Source: JAAZBW01 sp035647855
Lineage (GTDB): Bacteria > Actinomycetota > Actinomycetes > Actinomycetales > Actinomycetaceae
NCBI GenBank assembly: GCA_035647855.1
Contig: DASRMP010000072.1
Location: 1 to 32,903 of the forward strand
Length of the DNA: 32,903 nt
Direction of reading: 5' to 3'
Shown: piece after piece, positions 6,497 to 15,147 of the stretch
How the letters are laid out: every line of letters starts with the position of its first letter
Numbering within the stretch: position 1 is the stretch's first letter
The notes under the pieces: model-generated
What the model was told of the DNA's origin: nothing
Databases searched by the model: none
The model's input: the letters and a program-made list of their open reading frames with translations, nothing else
Position numbers and translations under genes: made by a program

Positions 6497-8824
6497 TCAC
6501 ATGGCGAGCGCGTCCGGGCCTCCGGCGAGGAGGGCCCCGAACTGCTCCTCGTCGAGGATCGGGAGGCCGAGTTCGCGCGCCTTCTTCTCCTTCGAGCCCG
6601 CGTTCCCCCCGACGACGACGTAGTCCGTCCTATGTGACACCGATTTCCCGGCCTTGCCGCCCGCGGCGGTGATCGCCTCATTGGCGCCCGCGCGCGTGTA
6701 GCCATCCAGGGAGCCCGTCACGACGACGGTGAGCCCTTCGAGAGTGCCCGGACCCACGTCCTTGCCACCAGTGATCTCAGGCTCCGGGTCCTCGAACTCC
6801 ACCCCGGCGGCACGCCAGCGGCGGATGATCTCACGATGCCAGTCCGCCTCGAACCACTCTCGCACCGCCGCGGCCATGATGGGGCCCACGCCCTCGGTCT
6901 CGGCGAGGTCATCGACGCTCGCCGCCTCGATCGCGGCGAGGCTCCGATACCGGTCCGCGAGCGGCTGCGCGGAGGTCGGCCCGATGTGGCGAATCGAGAG
7001 CGCCACGAGGAAACGCCCGAGCGGCCGGTCCTTGGCGCCCTCCAGCTGGGAGAGCATGACCTGCGTATTCCTGTGAGGGCGGATGTCAATCGGGACGTGC
7101 GTTCTGCCCTTTTTGTGCCACGCCGCCGTCCAGAAGTAGCGGCCAAGCCGCCAGTCACCGGTGAGTTCGCCCTTCACCCGGATCGGCCGGTAGACGAAGA
7201 CGTCCCTCAGATCCCCGGCGGTGACATCGAACAGGCCGGCCTCGGAGCTCAACACCGGCTCTTGCGGTGCCGGAAGCAGTTCCTCGACGGCCGCAGCGAC
7301 ATCGGCGGGCGTCAGTTCGGAGCGCTGGTCCTCGGTGAGGGCGAGCCGCGTGCCGTCCTCGAGGAGCAGGGCGTGCCCACCGGCGAGGGCGGCGAGCACA
7401 TCGTCGCGGCCGCGGTCCGGCTGGGTGAGTGCCATCGCAGTCTCCTCACCGAGCGCATCGATATCGAGTGCCCCGCGGCTCCCGATGTGCTCCACGCGGG
7501 CGGAGAGCTGGGCAGGGCACGTGGCGGCATTGGGGCAGCGCAGGTCGACGTCGTTCTCTTTCGCAGGCGCGAGGCGGCTCCCGCAGGACGGGCACGCCTC
7601 GGGCATTACAAACGGGCGCTCGCTGCCATCGCGCACACTCTCAACCGGCCCGACGATCTCCGGGATCACGTCACCGGCTTTCCGAAGAACAACGGTGTCA
7701 CCGATGCGGAGACCTTTGCGCGTCACCTCCGAAGCGTTGTGGAGGGTGGCGAGCTGGACGGTCGAGCCGCCGACAGTGACCGGCTCCATCACGCCGTAGG
7801 GAGTCACGCGGCCAGTACGACCGACCTGAACGCGAATGTCGAGAAGGCGCGTGTTGACCTCCTCGGGCGGATACTTGTAAGCGACCGCCCATCGCGGCAC
7901 CCGCGAGGTGGCGCCCATCTCTGCCTGGAGCGCACGGTCGTCGATCTTCACCACGATCCCGTCGATCTGATGGACCACGCTGTGGCGGCGTTCGGCGAAG
8001 TCGCTGATCATCTGCTCGATCTCGGCCAGCGTCTCCGTCCGGCGGGTGTCCTCGGACACCGGGATCCCCCAACTCTCGAACAGTCGGTAGATCTCCCACT
8101 GAGTGGCGGGCAGTTCGCCACCCTGCCACTCGAGCGCACCGACGCCGTGTGCGATGAACGCAAGCGACCGCTCAGCGGTCACTGAGGGATCCTTCTGCAG
8201 CAGCGAGCCGACCGCACCATTCCGTGGGTTGGCGAGTTCCGCCCGGCCCTCCGCCTTCTGCAACGCATTGAACTCGTTGAACGCGGGGACCGGCCAGTAG
8301 ACCTCACCCCTGACCTCCACCAGGGCGGGCACGTCTTCTCGCTGCAACTGGTTTGGGATCCCGCCGATTGTGAGCACGTTGGGAGTGACGTCATCGCCCA
8401 CGCGGCCGTCGCCGCGAGTGGCACCGCGGACCAGCTGGCCGTGCTCGTACGTGAGGTTGATCGCGAGTCCGTCCACCTTCACCTCCGAAGTGGTGGCTAC
8501 CTCCTCGGCACTGGCCGCGCGGCGCACCCGCTCCATCCAAGCGCGCAGTTCGTCAACGGAGAAGACGTCCTCCAAGCTCATCATCCGCTCACGATGCTCA
8601 GCGCGTGGGAATGGCGATCTCGTGGCCGCGCCCACGAGCTGCGTGGGCGAATCCGCTGACTGCAGTTCCGGGAACTCCCGTTCCAAGTCACGGATCTCAC
8701 GCATCAGACGGTCATAGGAGGCGTCCGTCATGATCTGGGTCGGCGAACCGTAGTAGGCGTCCGAGGCCGCCTGCATCAGTTCCGCCAGTTCCGTCCAGCG
8801 ATCGCGTGCTTCGCTCAGTTCCAC
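6497..8824 (-). CDS. ligA: NAD-dependent DNA ligase
   Basis: 775 aa. Seals nicks during replication and repair using NAD. In order: the N-terminal Ia domain with the YY...DxxYD NAD-binding pattern, adenylation motif KVDG with Lys116, EVRGE (170-174) and DGIVVK (288-293), the OB fold, a four-Cys zinc finger (Cys411, 414, 430, 436), the helix-hairpin-helix region, and a C-terminal BRCT domain (about 694-768). About 80-100 residues more than the usual 670-700 are present. The extra length falls in two blocks after the zinc finger (about 469-528 and 545-585). The start is a GTG with no strong Shine-Dalgarno sequence, but the N-terminal sequence aligns with other LigA proteins. Divergent from the SRAP gene and convergent with the PLD gene. 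Confidence 0.97.
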   Translation of the reverse strand: MELSEARDRWTELAELMQAASDAYYGSPTQIMTDASYDRLMREIRDLEREFPELQSADSPTQLVGAATRSPFPRAEHRERMMSLEDVFSVDELRAWMERVRRAASAEEVATTSEVKVDGLAINLTYEHGQLVRGATRGDGRVGDDVTPNVLTIGGIPNQLQREDVPALVEVRGEVYWPVPAFNEFNALQKAEGRAELANPRNGAVGSLLQKDPSVTAERSLAFIAHGVGALEWQGGELPATQWEIYRLFESWGIPVSEDTRRTETLAEIEQMISDFAERRHSVVHQIDGIVVKIDDRALQAEMGATSRVPRWAVAYKYPPEEVNTRLLDIRVQVGRTGRVTPYGVMEPVTVGGSTVQLATLHNASEVTRKGLRIGDTVVLRKAGDVIPEIVGPVESVRDGSERPFVMPEACPSCGSRLAPAKENDVDLRCPNAATCPAQLSARVEHIGSRGALDIDALGEETAMALTQPDRGRDDVLAALAGGHALLLEDGTRLALTEDQRSELTPADVAAAVEELLPAPQEPVLSSEAGLFDVTAGDLRDVFVYRPIRVKGELTGDWRLGRYFWTAAWHKKGRTHVPIDIRPHRNTQVMLSQLEGAKDRPLGRFLVALSIRHIGPTSAQPLADRYRSLAAIEAASVDDLAETEGVGPIMAAAVREWFEADWHREIIRRWRAAGVEFEDPEPEITGGKDVGPGTLEGLTVVVTGSLDGYTRAGANEAITAAGGKAGKSVSHRTDYVVVGGNAGSKEKKARELGLPILDEEQFGALLAGGPDALAM

Positions 8825-8949
8825 GCGTTCATTCTGACAGCACCCACTTCCAGACTCCCGCCGAGCATGATCGCATCGAGAGGATGACGCAGATCGTCAC
8901 CATAACGCTCAGGTGACGGCTGTCGGTGCGCCGTGCGATGCTGACCTGC

Positions 8950-9648
8950 ATGTGCGGACGCTATGCATCCTTCCGGCAGGCGCAGGAACTCGCGGACATC
9001 TTCGAGATCGACGTCGTGAGTCCCGTGGCAGAGTCGCTTCCGCCGTCGTGGAACGTCGCGCCCACGCAGGCGGCGCGGATCGTGCGTGAGGAGGCGCCCC
9101 GCGAGGAACTCGTGCGCATCCTCGACGCGGGCAAGTGGGGCCTCGTGCCCACGTGGGCCAAGGACGAATCGATCGGGAACCGGTTGATCAACGCCCGCAG
9201 CGAGACCATCACGGAGAAGCCTTCGTTCCGCGGTCCGGCCATCTACTCCCGCTGTGTCGTCCCGGTCGAGGGTTACTACGAGTGGAAGGCCGCGCCTCCC
9301 GGCAGACGCGCCAAGACGCCGTATTTCATCCACGCCGCCGACGGCGGCCCGATCGCACTCGCCGGGCTCACCACCCTGTGGCGGGACGAACTTCGCACCT
9401 TCACGATCGCAACCCGAGCGGCCAGCGGCGATATCGCCGAGATTCACGACCGCGAACCGGCGATGCTGCGCCCTGAGGACGTTGCGGAATGGCTCAATCC
9501 GTCCCAGCGGGACCCGCACGCGGTGGCGGCGATGCTCTCCGGCCCGCGCCCGGCCGTGGTGTTCCACGAGGTCTCTACCGAGGTGAACGCGCCCCGCAAC
9601 AACACCCCTCATCTCGTCGAATCCGTGCAGGGAAGCACGCTGCTCTGA
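8950..9648 (+). CDS. SRAP (HMCES/YedK) family abasic-site protein
   Basis: 232 aa. The family covalently traps abasic sites in single-stranded DNA through the N-terminal Cys left after Met removal. The start must therefore be the ATG at 8950, which gives MCGRY with catalytic Cys2. The eight codons open upstream (from 8926) would bury that Cys. Other expected residues are Asn81 (INARSE), Glu111 (GYYEW) and His166 (EIHDRE). The position after that His has Glu where many homologues have Met. Length and motif order are normal. Placed between ligA and a two-component system. Its role in DNA damage tolerance is known for the family and is not shown here. Confidence 0.93.
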   Translation: MCGRYASFRQAQELADIFEIDVVSPVAESLPPSWNVAPTQAARIVREEAPREELVRILDAGKWGLVPTWAKDESIGNRLINARSETITEKPSFRGPAIYSRCVVPVEGYYEWKAAPPGRRAKTPYFIHAADGGPIALAGLTTLWRDELRTFTIATRAASGDIAEIHDREPAMLRPEDVAEWLNPSQRDPHAVAAMLSGPRPAVVFHEVSTEVNAPRNNTPHLVESVQGSTLL

Positions 9649-9694
9649 TCCGGACGCTCACCGATGGAGTGACCAAGCGAGCACCTGTCGGCAC

Positions 9695-9700
9695 TAGGCT
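9695..9700 (+). promoter_or_regulatory. -10 hexamer of the histidine kinase gene (leaderless type)
   Basis: TAGGCT followed by 7 nt and the ATG at 9708, with no Shine-Dalgarno sequence. A poor -35 (GTGACC) lies 20 bp upstream. Confidence 0.4.
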
Positions 9701-9707
9701 TCCGCCC

Positions 9708-11006
9708 ATGGATTCGCCGGACGTGAGCCGCCCCACACGGGGCGACCTCGTGCTGCCCGTGATCCTCGCGGTGGCTCTTTGCGTCTGGACCTGGATCGTG
9801 CTCTGGCCAATCGGATCCGGGACCTCACCGGACTCACCCGCCGATTTCGCCATCATCGCCGCCTCTCTCATGCAGTCGCTGCTGTTGATCTGGAGGCGCT
9901 CGCACCCTTCCGCCACGGCGCTTGCGGTCTTCGCGATCGGCACCTTCCACTTCGCGCTGGGAGTCGACTTGCTCCCCAGTGACATCGCGGCGATCGTGGC
10001 CATCTACTCGCTCGCCGCCTACGGCCATGTGCTGGTCTCCCGGATCGGGCTCGGCGTCATGATCTTCGTGGCCGTCGGCTACACGGCGCTCAACCTCGGC
10101 GTCGAGGAGGTCCGGAGTTCGGAAATGGCCGTGAACTCGATCGTCCTGATCTCCGTCGGCGTGGCCGCGTGGGCACTCGGCTCCTCGACACGGGTTCGCG
10201 CCGAGCAGGTCACCGCGCTCAAGTCCCGCGCTGACCAACTCGAGATCGGCCGTGATCGCCAGGCGCAGCTCGCAGCCTCGAACGAACGCACCCGCATCGC
10301 ACGCGAGATGCACGACACGATCGCGCACTCCCTGTCCGTGATCATCGCCCAGGCCGACGGCGGCCGGTACGCCGCCGTGTCCGATCCCGAGGCGGGCGAG
10401 CGCGCGCTGGAAACGATCGCCGAGGTCGGCCGGGCGTCGCTCGCCGATGTGCGGCGCCTCCTCGGAGTGCTGCGGGAACCGTCCGAATCTGCGTCCCTCA
10501 CGCTCCCGCAACCGGGCGACTCGGACCTCGAGGAACTCATCGCAGGCGTGCGTGAGGCCGGCCTCCGCGTCTCCGTCGTCCGGATCGGCAGGGAGCGCGC
10601 CCTGCCACCCGGTGCGGGCCTCTCCGTGTACCGCATCGTGCAGGAAGCCCTCACCAACGTCATGAAACATGCGGGTCCGAACGCACAGGTCACAGTCCTG
10701 ATCCGGTGGCTGCGGACCGGCCTCGCACTCGAGATCACCGACGACGGCCGCGGGGCCGCAGCGTCGAGCGACGGCAAAGGCCAGGGTCTGGTGGGGATAC
10801 GTGAGCGGGCCGCAGTCTTCGGTGGCACCGTCTCGATGGGGCCACGCAGCGGAGGCGGCTATGAGGTGAAGGTCCTCATCCCCCTTCCGGCGGCACGCGA
10901 GTCGCACGTGCCATCGCAGGAAACACCGTCCGCTACCTCTGTCGCGCAGGCCTTCGAGAGTCCCCCGTCCACCGCGCCGACCACGCCCATTGGAGAACCG
11001 CCGTGA
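9708..11006 (+). CDS. NarL-type sensor histidine kinase
   Basis: 432 aa. The N-terminal part has about five membrane segments (roughly 14-35, 46-63, 69-87, 91-131 as two, and 142-158) with almost no extracytoplasmic domain, so it probably senses a membrane-linked signal. A short linker leads to a HisKA_3 dimerisation helix with phospho-acceptor His202 in REMHDTIAHSL. The ATPase domain follows, with the N-box QEALTNVMKHAG (312-323), DDGRG (345-349) and GxGLxGIRER (358-367). A Pro/Ser/Thr-rich tail of about 40 residues follows the kinase core. The frame is open further upstream but overlaps the SRAP gene. The ATG at 9708 has a -10 hexamer 7 nt before it. The stop overlaps the regulator start by four bases (GTGA). 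The stimulus is unknown. Confidence 0.92.
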   Translation: MDSPDVSRPTRGDLVLPVILAVALCVWTWIVLWPIGSGTSPDSPADFAIIAASLMQSLLLIWRRSHPSATALAVFAIGTFHFALGVDLLPSDIAAIVAIYSLAAYGHVLVSRIGLGVMIFVAVGYTALNLGVEEVRSSEMAVNSIVLISVGVAAWALGSSTRVRAEQVTALKSRADQLEIGRDRQAQLAASNERTRIAREMHDTIAHSLSVIIAQADGGRYAAVSDPEAGERALETIAEVGRASLADVRRLLGVLREPSESASLTLPQPGDSDLEELIAGVREAGLRVSVVRIGRERALPPGAGLSVYRIVQEALTNVMKHAGPNAQVTVLIRWLRTGLALEITDDGRGAAASSDGKGQGLVGIRERAAVFGGTVSMGPRSGGGYEVKVLIPLPAARESHVPSQETPSATSVAQAFESPPSTAPTTPIGEPP

Positions 11007-11665
11007 CCATTCGTGTCGGAATCGTCGACGATCAGCAACTTGTGCGCGCAGGCTTCGCGCTCGTCATCAACTCTCAGCCGGATATGGAGGTGGTGATTGA
11101 GGCCAGCGACGGCGCTCAGGCGCTGCGCGCCCTGAGGTCGTACGAGTGCGACGTTGTGCTCATGGATGTCCGCATGCCCAATATGGACGGACTCGAGGCG
11201 ACGGCCAGGATCACCAGCAGAGCTTCCATCCCCCGCGTCATCATCCTCACGACCTTCGACCTGGACGAGTACGTGCTCCAGGCGATCAAGGCGGGCGCGT
11301 CAGGATTCCTGCTGAAGGACGCCCCTCCGGAGGAGATGCTCGCCGCGATTCGAACGGTCGATCACGGCGACGCGGTGATCGCACCGTCGTCGACGAAACG
11401 CCTGATCGAGCACTTGGCACACGTGCTCCCGAGCGAGAAACGCACCAGCCCCGAGATCATCAACTCGCTGACCGAGCGCGAGCGTGAGGTGCTGATCCAC
11501 ATGGCACGAGGTAGGTCCAACACCGAGATCGCCTCCGAACTCTTCGTGGCGGAAGCGACCGTGAAGACCCATGTCGGGCGGATTCTCGCGAAACTGCGGG
11601 CGCGGGATCGGGTGCAGGCCGTCGTCGCCGCGTACGAGACGGGCCTCGTGACCCCCGGGATGTGA
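11003..11665 (+). CDS. NarL/LuxR-family response regulator
   Basis: 220 aa. Receiver domain with the acidic pair Asp9-Asp10, phospho-acceptor Asp55 in LMDVRMPNMDG and the conserved Lys in LLKDAPPEE. The C-terminal LuxR-type helix-turn-helix begins LTEREREVL and contains NTEIASELFVAEATVKTHV. Partner of the preceding kinase: the GTG start overlaps the kinase TGA by four bases, with GGAGAA 5 nt upstream. The target genes cannot be read from the sequence. The EssC-like gene directly downstream in the same direction is an obvious candidate, but no binding site is visible. Confidence 0.95.
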   Translation: MTIRVGIVDDQQLVRAGFALVINSQPDMEVVIEASDGAQALRALRSYECDVVLMDVRMPNMDGLEATARITSRASIPRVIILTTFDLDEYVLQAIKAGASGFLLKDAPPEEMLAAIRTVDHGDAVIAPSSTKRLIEHLAHVLPSEKRTSPEIINSLTEREREVLIHMARGRSNTEIASELFVAEATVKTHVGRILAKLRARDRVQAVVAAYETGLVTPGM

Positions 11666-11751
11666 CCCTGCGGCGGTGGAAAGACCTCGTTAGTGCGCGG
11701 CCTTCCACACCGGCCCAGCCGTGACCGGACGGGCATGGTCGACTGGCTGCC

Positions 11752-14700
11752 GTGAATCCGTTCAGGTCCGCCCCACCGTCCCAGTTGCTGCTGGTGGCGG
11801 TGGATGGTCCGCATCGGGGCATGTCCTGGCCCCTCGCGGGCACGACGAGCGTCGGGAGGGAGGGCGATATCGCAATCGATGACCCGTTCCTGAGCCGCCG
11901 TCAGGCGACGCTGCGGTGGCGCGGAGGCCGGGTTCGTGTCCGTCCCGACGGCGGCACGAACCCCACCGTCATGACCGCAGGCCCTCTCCGCGCGCGGATT
12001 CCATCCCGCTGGATGACTCTCCCGCCCGGAGCACGCCTGCGGCTCGGATCGGGAACGTTCGCCGTCCTCGCGCGGCGGCGGCCGCGCGGCCTCGAAAGGG
12101 AAGGCGGTCCGGGGGGTGCAGTCGGCCGGTTCTTACCGCTGAGCCTGGTCCTCGCGCTCCCACTTGTGCTCGGCGGTTCGCCGTGGCGTTGGCTCGTCAT
12201 GCTGGTACCCGCAGTGGCTGCGGTCGCACTGCTGCGCGGCACCGCCAGAACGGTTCGTGGTCCGCGGCGCGGCGAGCGGCCGCACGAGATCTCCCTCGCG
12301 TGCCGCGAGGGCCACACGTCCTATTCGGAGCCGGCGCTGCCGCGGAGACCACGACTGCTCAGGCGCCGCGAACTGGCGGGTACCGGGTGGTGTGTCCGGT
12401 CCGAGGAGGAGGCCTGCTGGCTCGCCGGCTATCTGGCGGCCTACAACGATCCGGAAGTCCTGGTCGTCTCGTCCCCCTGGCTCACCACTACCGGGCGTGG
12501 CCTGACCGTCCGTTTCGTTCCGGACGCGCGATCTGGACCTGCATACGGGGAGGCGGTGGTGACGTGGGCCGAAACGGAGGCGTGGGTGCCTCCCGGCTGG
12601 GCGGTGCCGCTACGCGTCCCCGCGCGCGCTTCCCCGGTATGGGCGCGTTCGCTCGGGAGGGAGACGTCCGCTCGTGGGATCCCCGAGACAGTCCGGACAT
12701 GCCCCAATTCGTTCGGTTCGCGATCGCTCGCCCGCGCCTGGGAGGCTCCCGTTGCGAATCTTGCGGTGGAGTTGGGGCTCGGCACGGATGGCCCCGTCGT
12801 CGTCGACCTGGCGGCACACGGGCCGCACGCACTCGTCGCCGGGACGACCGGTGCGGGCAAGTCCGAGTTGCTGACCACGTGGGTGCTGGGGCTCGCGGCC
12901 CAGAGTTCGCCGGCATCCCTCGCGTTGGTGCTCGTCGACTTCAAGGGCGGCGCCGCTTTCGGATCGCTTGCGAACCTGCCGCACTGCGCAGCGGTACTCA
13001 CCGACTTGGACCCCGCCGCAACCAGGAGGGCACTCGCCTCGATTCGCGCACTTCTGCGGCAACGCGAGCGACTCCTCTATGAAGCGGGATGCCGCGACGT
13101 CACGGAGATGGACGCCGTGCAGCCAGGCGCGGTGCCGCGGCTCCTGCTCGTTGTGGACGAATTCCGCGCCCTGGCGGATGACCACCCGGACCTGCTCGAA
13201 CAGTTGTTGCGCCTCGGTGCGCAGGGTCGCTCCCTCGGGGTCCACCTCATCGTCGCGACACAGCGGCCGGCGGGCGCGGTAGTACCGGAACTCCGCGCGA
13301 ACATGGCCCTGCGCGTCTGCCTCCGTGTCGCCGAGGCCGGAGACTCACACGATGTGCTCGGTGTCCCCGACGCCGCGTCCCTGCCGCGGGTTCCGGGGCG
13401 CGCGCTCCTCGGCGCCGAGGGGACCCGCGAGTTCCAGGTGGCGTGGTCAGGGGACGCGGCCGAGGTCCGCAGCGCCGTGCGGGCGATTCAGAGGGCGTGG
13501 ACCGGCGGAGCGACGGCGGCTCCGTGGTGCCCACCGCTGCCGCGCATCGTGGAGTTGGAGACGCTGCCCCCGGATGCCCTCGCCCTCGCCGACGAACCGG
13601 ACGAACTGTCGCAGCAACCGCTCGTGCTGGCCCCGGGCAACATCCTGATCGCCGGTCCGCCCCGGTCCGGCCGCAGCGCCGCCGCGCGAGCCGTGGTGAC
13701 CGCCGCCCTTGCCCAGGGCGACGAGGCCTGGCTCGTCACCGCGGACCGTGACGCGGACGCGGGCGCCGGCTGTGTCATCCACGCGGCCCAGACACGGCTC
13801 ATCGCCCTTGCTCTGACGCACTGCGCTGACCGGGCACGGCGCACTCTGGTGGTCGACGACGCGGAGATGTGGCTCGCCGCGCATGATGACCTGCACGGAC
13901 CGGGAGCCGGTGCCGGCCTTCTCACTCAGTCACTGCGAACGATCGCTGCTGCGGGCTCGAGAATCGTCATTGTCGGGAGCGGTGACCTCCTCACGGCGAG
14001 GTGGGCGTCGGCGATCTCCAGGCGGTACCTGCTGGGCGGAACAGACACGGCGACTGCGCTTCTCGCCGGAGTGAGCCGGGCAGCGATTGCCAACCTGCAA
14101 CAGGCCATTCCCGGGCGCGGTTTGTGCCTCACGACCTCGTTGGAGATCCAATTCGGATGGACACCCCACGTCCCCCGGACCGTTGGGCGCACCCGGTCAT
14201 TCACCCCGCTCCCTCCGTCCGCGGTGCAGAAGCGGAGGCCGGACGAGATCGTTCTGGGCACCGGCGGAGACCCTCTGAGACAAGTGGCGTTGCCAGTGGC
14301 GACCGACCTCGTCGTCGTGGGGTTGGGACGCGAGCGGGACGCAGCGACGGCGCTCGTGGCGTCGCAGCGCCGGGAAGGAGCCGTCATCGCCGTGACTCCC
14401 GGCGGGTGGGCAACAGGCTGGTCAGGGGAACTCGGCAGAATCCGGGAGACCGCGGCGGTGCTCGTGGTGCGGCCGGATCTGGTGGGCGCGCCGTCAGGGC
14501 TTTCGCTCGAGGGATCCCTCGAGCCGGGGAGCGCCGGGTATGCGGTCCTCGTGCAGGGCGGGGTGGCGGTGCCGCTGCGGCTGGCGAGTTCAGTCGTCGA
14601 GGACGTCGGAGCGGTGGTCCACGATGTACGCGCGCGTGGACGGGGTGAGGAGCAGGACGAGCGCCGCCCCCGAGGCGACCGCCCCCAACACACTCCAGAC

Positions 14701-14856
14701 TCCGAGGGCCCGGATGAGGCTGATGAACGACAGAAGCGCGATGATGTGCCAGGTCGCGAGAACAGTTCGGGCCCACGGCCGCGCCCGTGCCAGCTGCCAC
14801 GAGGCGGTAAGGATGATGGCACCGGCGATGACCCAGAAAATGAAGATTCCGGCTGA
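11752..14856 (+). CDS. Orphan FHA-transmembrane-FtsK/SpoIIIE (EssC/EccC-like) ATPase
   Basis: 1034 aa. In order: an FHA-like phosphopeptide-binding domain (about 10-107, with SVGREGDIAIDDPFLSRRQA), a two-helix membrane hairpin (about 128-142 and 146-163), and an FtsK/SpoIIIE motor with Walker A GTTGAGKS (364-371), VDFKGGAAF (395-403), Walker B LLLVVDE (464-470) and an ATQRPAG segment. A second, degenerate ATPase-like module has GPPRSGRS (635-642) and TLVVDDAEMW. This matches the layout of the type VII secretion motor EssC/EccC with fewer motor domains. No WXG100 substrate, EccB/D/E or mycosin gene is nearby, so a secretion role is inference; DNA handling is the alternative. Residues from about 946 are encoded antisense to the membrane protein gene 14590-14982, and the last 75 or so (from about 960) are highly charged low-complexity sequence. 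The start is GTG with no clear Shine-Dalgarno sequence. Confidence 0.85.
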   Translation: MNPFRSAPPSQLLLVAVDGPHRGMSWPLAGTTSVGREGDIAIDDPFLSRRQATLRWRGGRVRVRPDGGTNPTVMTAGPLRARIPSRWMTLPPGARLRLGSGTFAVLARRRPRGLEREGGPGGAVGRFLPLSLVLALPLVLGGSPWRWLVMLVPAVAAVALLRGTARTVRGPRRGERPHEISLACREGHTSYSEPALPRRPRLLRRRELAGTGWCVRSEEEACWLAGYLAAYNDPEVLVVSSPWLTTTGRGLTVRFVPDARSGPAYGEAVVTWAETEAWVPPGWAVPLRVPARASPVWARSLGRETSARGIPETVRTCPNSFGSRSLARAWEAPVANLAVELGLGTDGPVVVDLAAHGPHALVAGTTGAGKSELLTTWVLGLAAQSSPASLALVLVDFKGGAAFGSLANLPHCAAVLTDLDPAATRRALASIRALLRQRERLLYEAGCRDVTEMDAVQPGAVPRLLLVVDEFRALADDHPDLLEQLLRLGAQGRSLGVHLIVATQRPAGAVVPELRANMALRVCLRVAEAGDSHDVLGVPDAASLPRVPGRALLGAEGTREFQVAWSGDAAEVRSAVRAIQRAWTGGATAAPWCPPLPRIVELETLPPDALALADEPDELSQQPLVLAPGNILIAGPPRSGRSAAARAVVTAALAQGDEAWLVTADRDADAGAGCVIHAAQTRLIALALTHCADRARRTLVVDDAEMWLAAHDDLHGPGAGAGLLTQSLRTIAAAGSRIVIVGSGDLLTARWASAISRRYLLGGTDTATALLAGVSRAAIANLQQAIPGRGLCLTTSLEIQFGWTPHVPRTVGRTRSFTPLPPSAVQKRRPDEIVLGTGGDPLRQVALPVATDLVVVGLGRERDAATALVASQRREGAVIAVTPGGWATGWSGELGRIRETAAVLVVRPDLVGAPSGLSLEGSLEPGSAGYAVLVQGGVAVPLRLASSVVEDVGAVVHDVRARGRGEEQDERRPRGDRPQHTPDSEGPDEADERQKRDDVPGRENSSGPRPRPCQLPRGGKDDGTGDDPENEDSG

Positions 14857-14982
14857 TGAGCGAAGTCCCGAAGGATCACCCACGACCTCGACGGCCATCA
14901 GCACCGCAGCGGCCACGATCTCAAATGCTGAGACGGCCGCCACCGCGGCGACGCTCCACGGCGGAGACGGGCGCTCGAACAT
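14590..14982 (-). CDS. Small four-helix membrane protein of unknown function
   Basis: 130 aa. Four hydrophobic segments (about residues 10-33, 43-60, 70-88 and 92-110), with Trp- and Arg-containing turns and a charged C-terminus ending VDHRSDVLDD. The spacing is typical of small actinobacterial membrane proteins. I do not recognise a named family. The frame stays open upstream to 15258, but that part has no membrane character. The ATG at 14982 is preceded by a near-consensus TATCAT hexamer 7 nt upstream. The last 267 bp overlap the 3' end of the EssC-like gene in antisense. Divergent from whiB1. Confidence 0.72.
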   Translation of the reverse strand: MFERPSPPWSVAAVAAVSAFEIVAAAVLMAVEVVGDPSGLRSSAGIFIFWVIAGAIILTASWQLARARPWARTVLATWHIIALLSFISLIRALGVWSVLGAVASGAALVLLLTPSTRAYIVDHRSDVLDD

Positions 14983-14989
14983 GGCCCCG

Positions 14990-14995
14990 ATGATA
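14990..14995 (-). promoter_or_regulatory. -10 hexamer of the small membrane protein gene (leaderless type)
   Basis: TATCAT on the minus strand, 7 nt before the ATG at 14982. This is a near-consensus -10, with no Shine-Dalgarno sequence behind it. Confidence 0.5.
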
Positions 14996-15088
14996 GTCAC
15001 GTGGGACTTCCTGCCCAGCAAAAAGAGAGAGTGAACGTCCGGTGAGCGCATTGTGAGGAACCTAACCCACCTGTCTCGGAGGCAACCC

Positions 15089-15118
15089 TTGTCCGTTCGC
15101 GGAGGAGCGTGCGAACCT
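15089..15118 (+). promoter_or_regulatory. Tentative whiB1 promoter
   Basis: TTGTCC (15089-15094) and GAACCT (15113-15118) are spaced by 18 bp upstream of whiB1. Both hexamers are imperfect. Transcription would start close to the hairpin at 15125-15147. Confidence 0.3.
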
Positions 15119-15124
15119 TGAATT

Positions 15125-15147
15125 CCGCACCAAATGAAACGGTGCGG
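15125..15147 (+). promoter_or_regulatory. Hairpin in the whiB1 leader
   Basis: The arms ccgcacc (15125-15131) and ggtgcgg (15141-15147) are perfect complements around a 9-nt A-rich loop and are followed by gtttt. The shape is that of a small intrinsic terminator or a 5' stabilising stem, placed 53 bp before the whiB1 start. It may attenuate or stabilise the message. Function is inferred only from structure. Confidence 0.5.

Noticed and set aside
6836..8185. 449-codon frame antisense to ligA
   Set aside because: Shadow of ligA with low-complexity His/Arg/Asp content.
9834..10907. 357-codon frame antisense to the histidine kinase
   Set aside because: Shadow. The kinase frame carries H, N and G boxes.
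15049..15070. CRP-like TGTGA half-site upstream of whiB1
   Set aside because: Only one half (TGTGA) is present. The partner reads TAACC, not TCACA.
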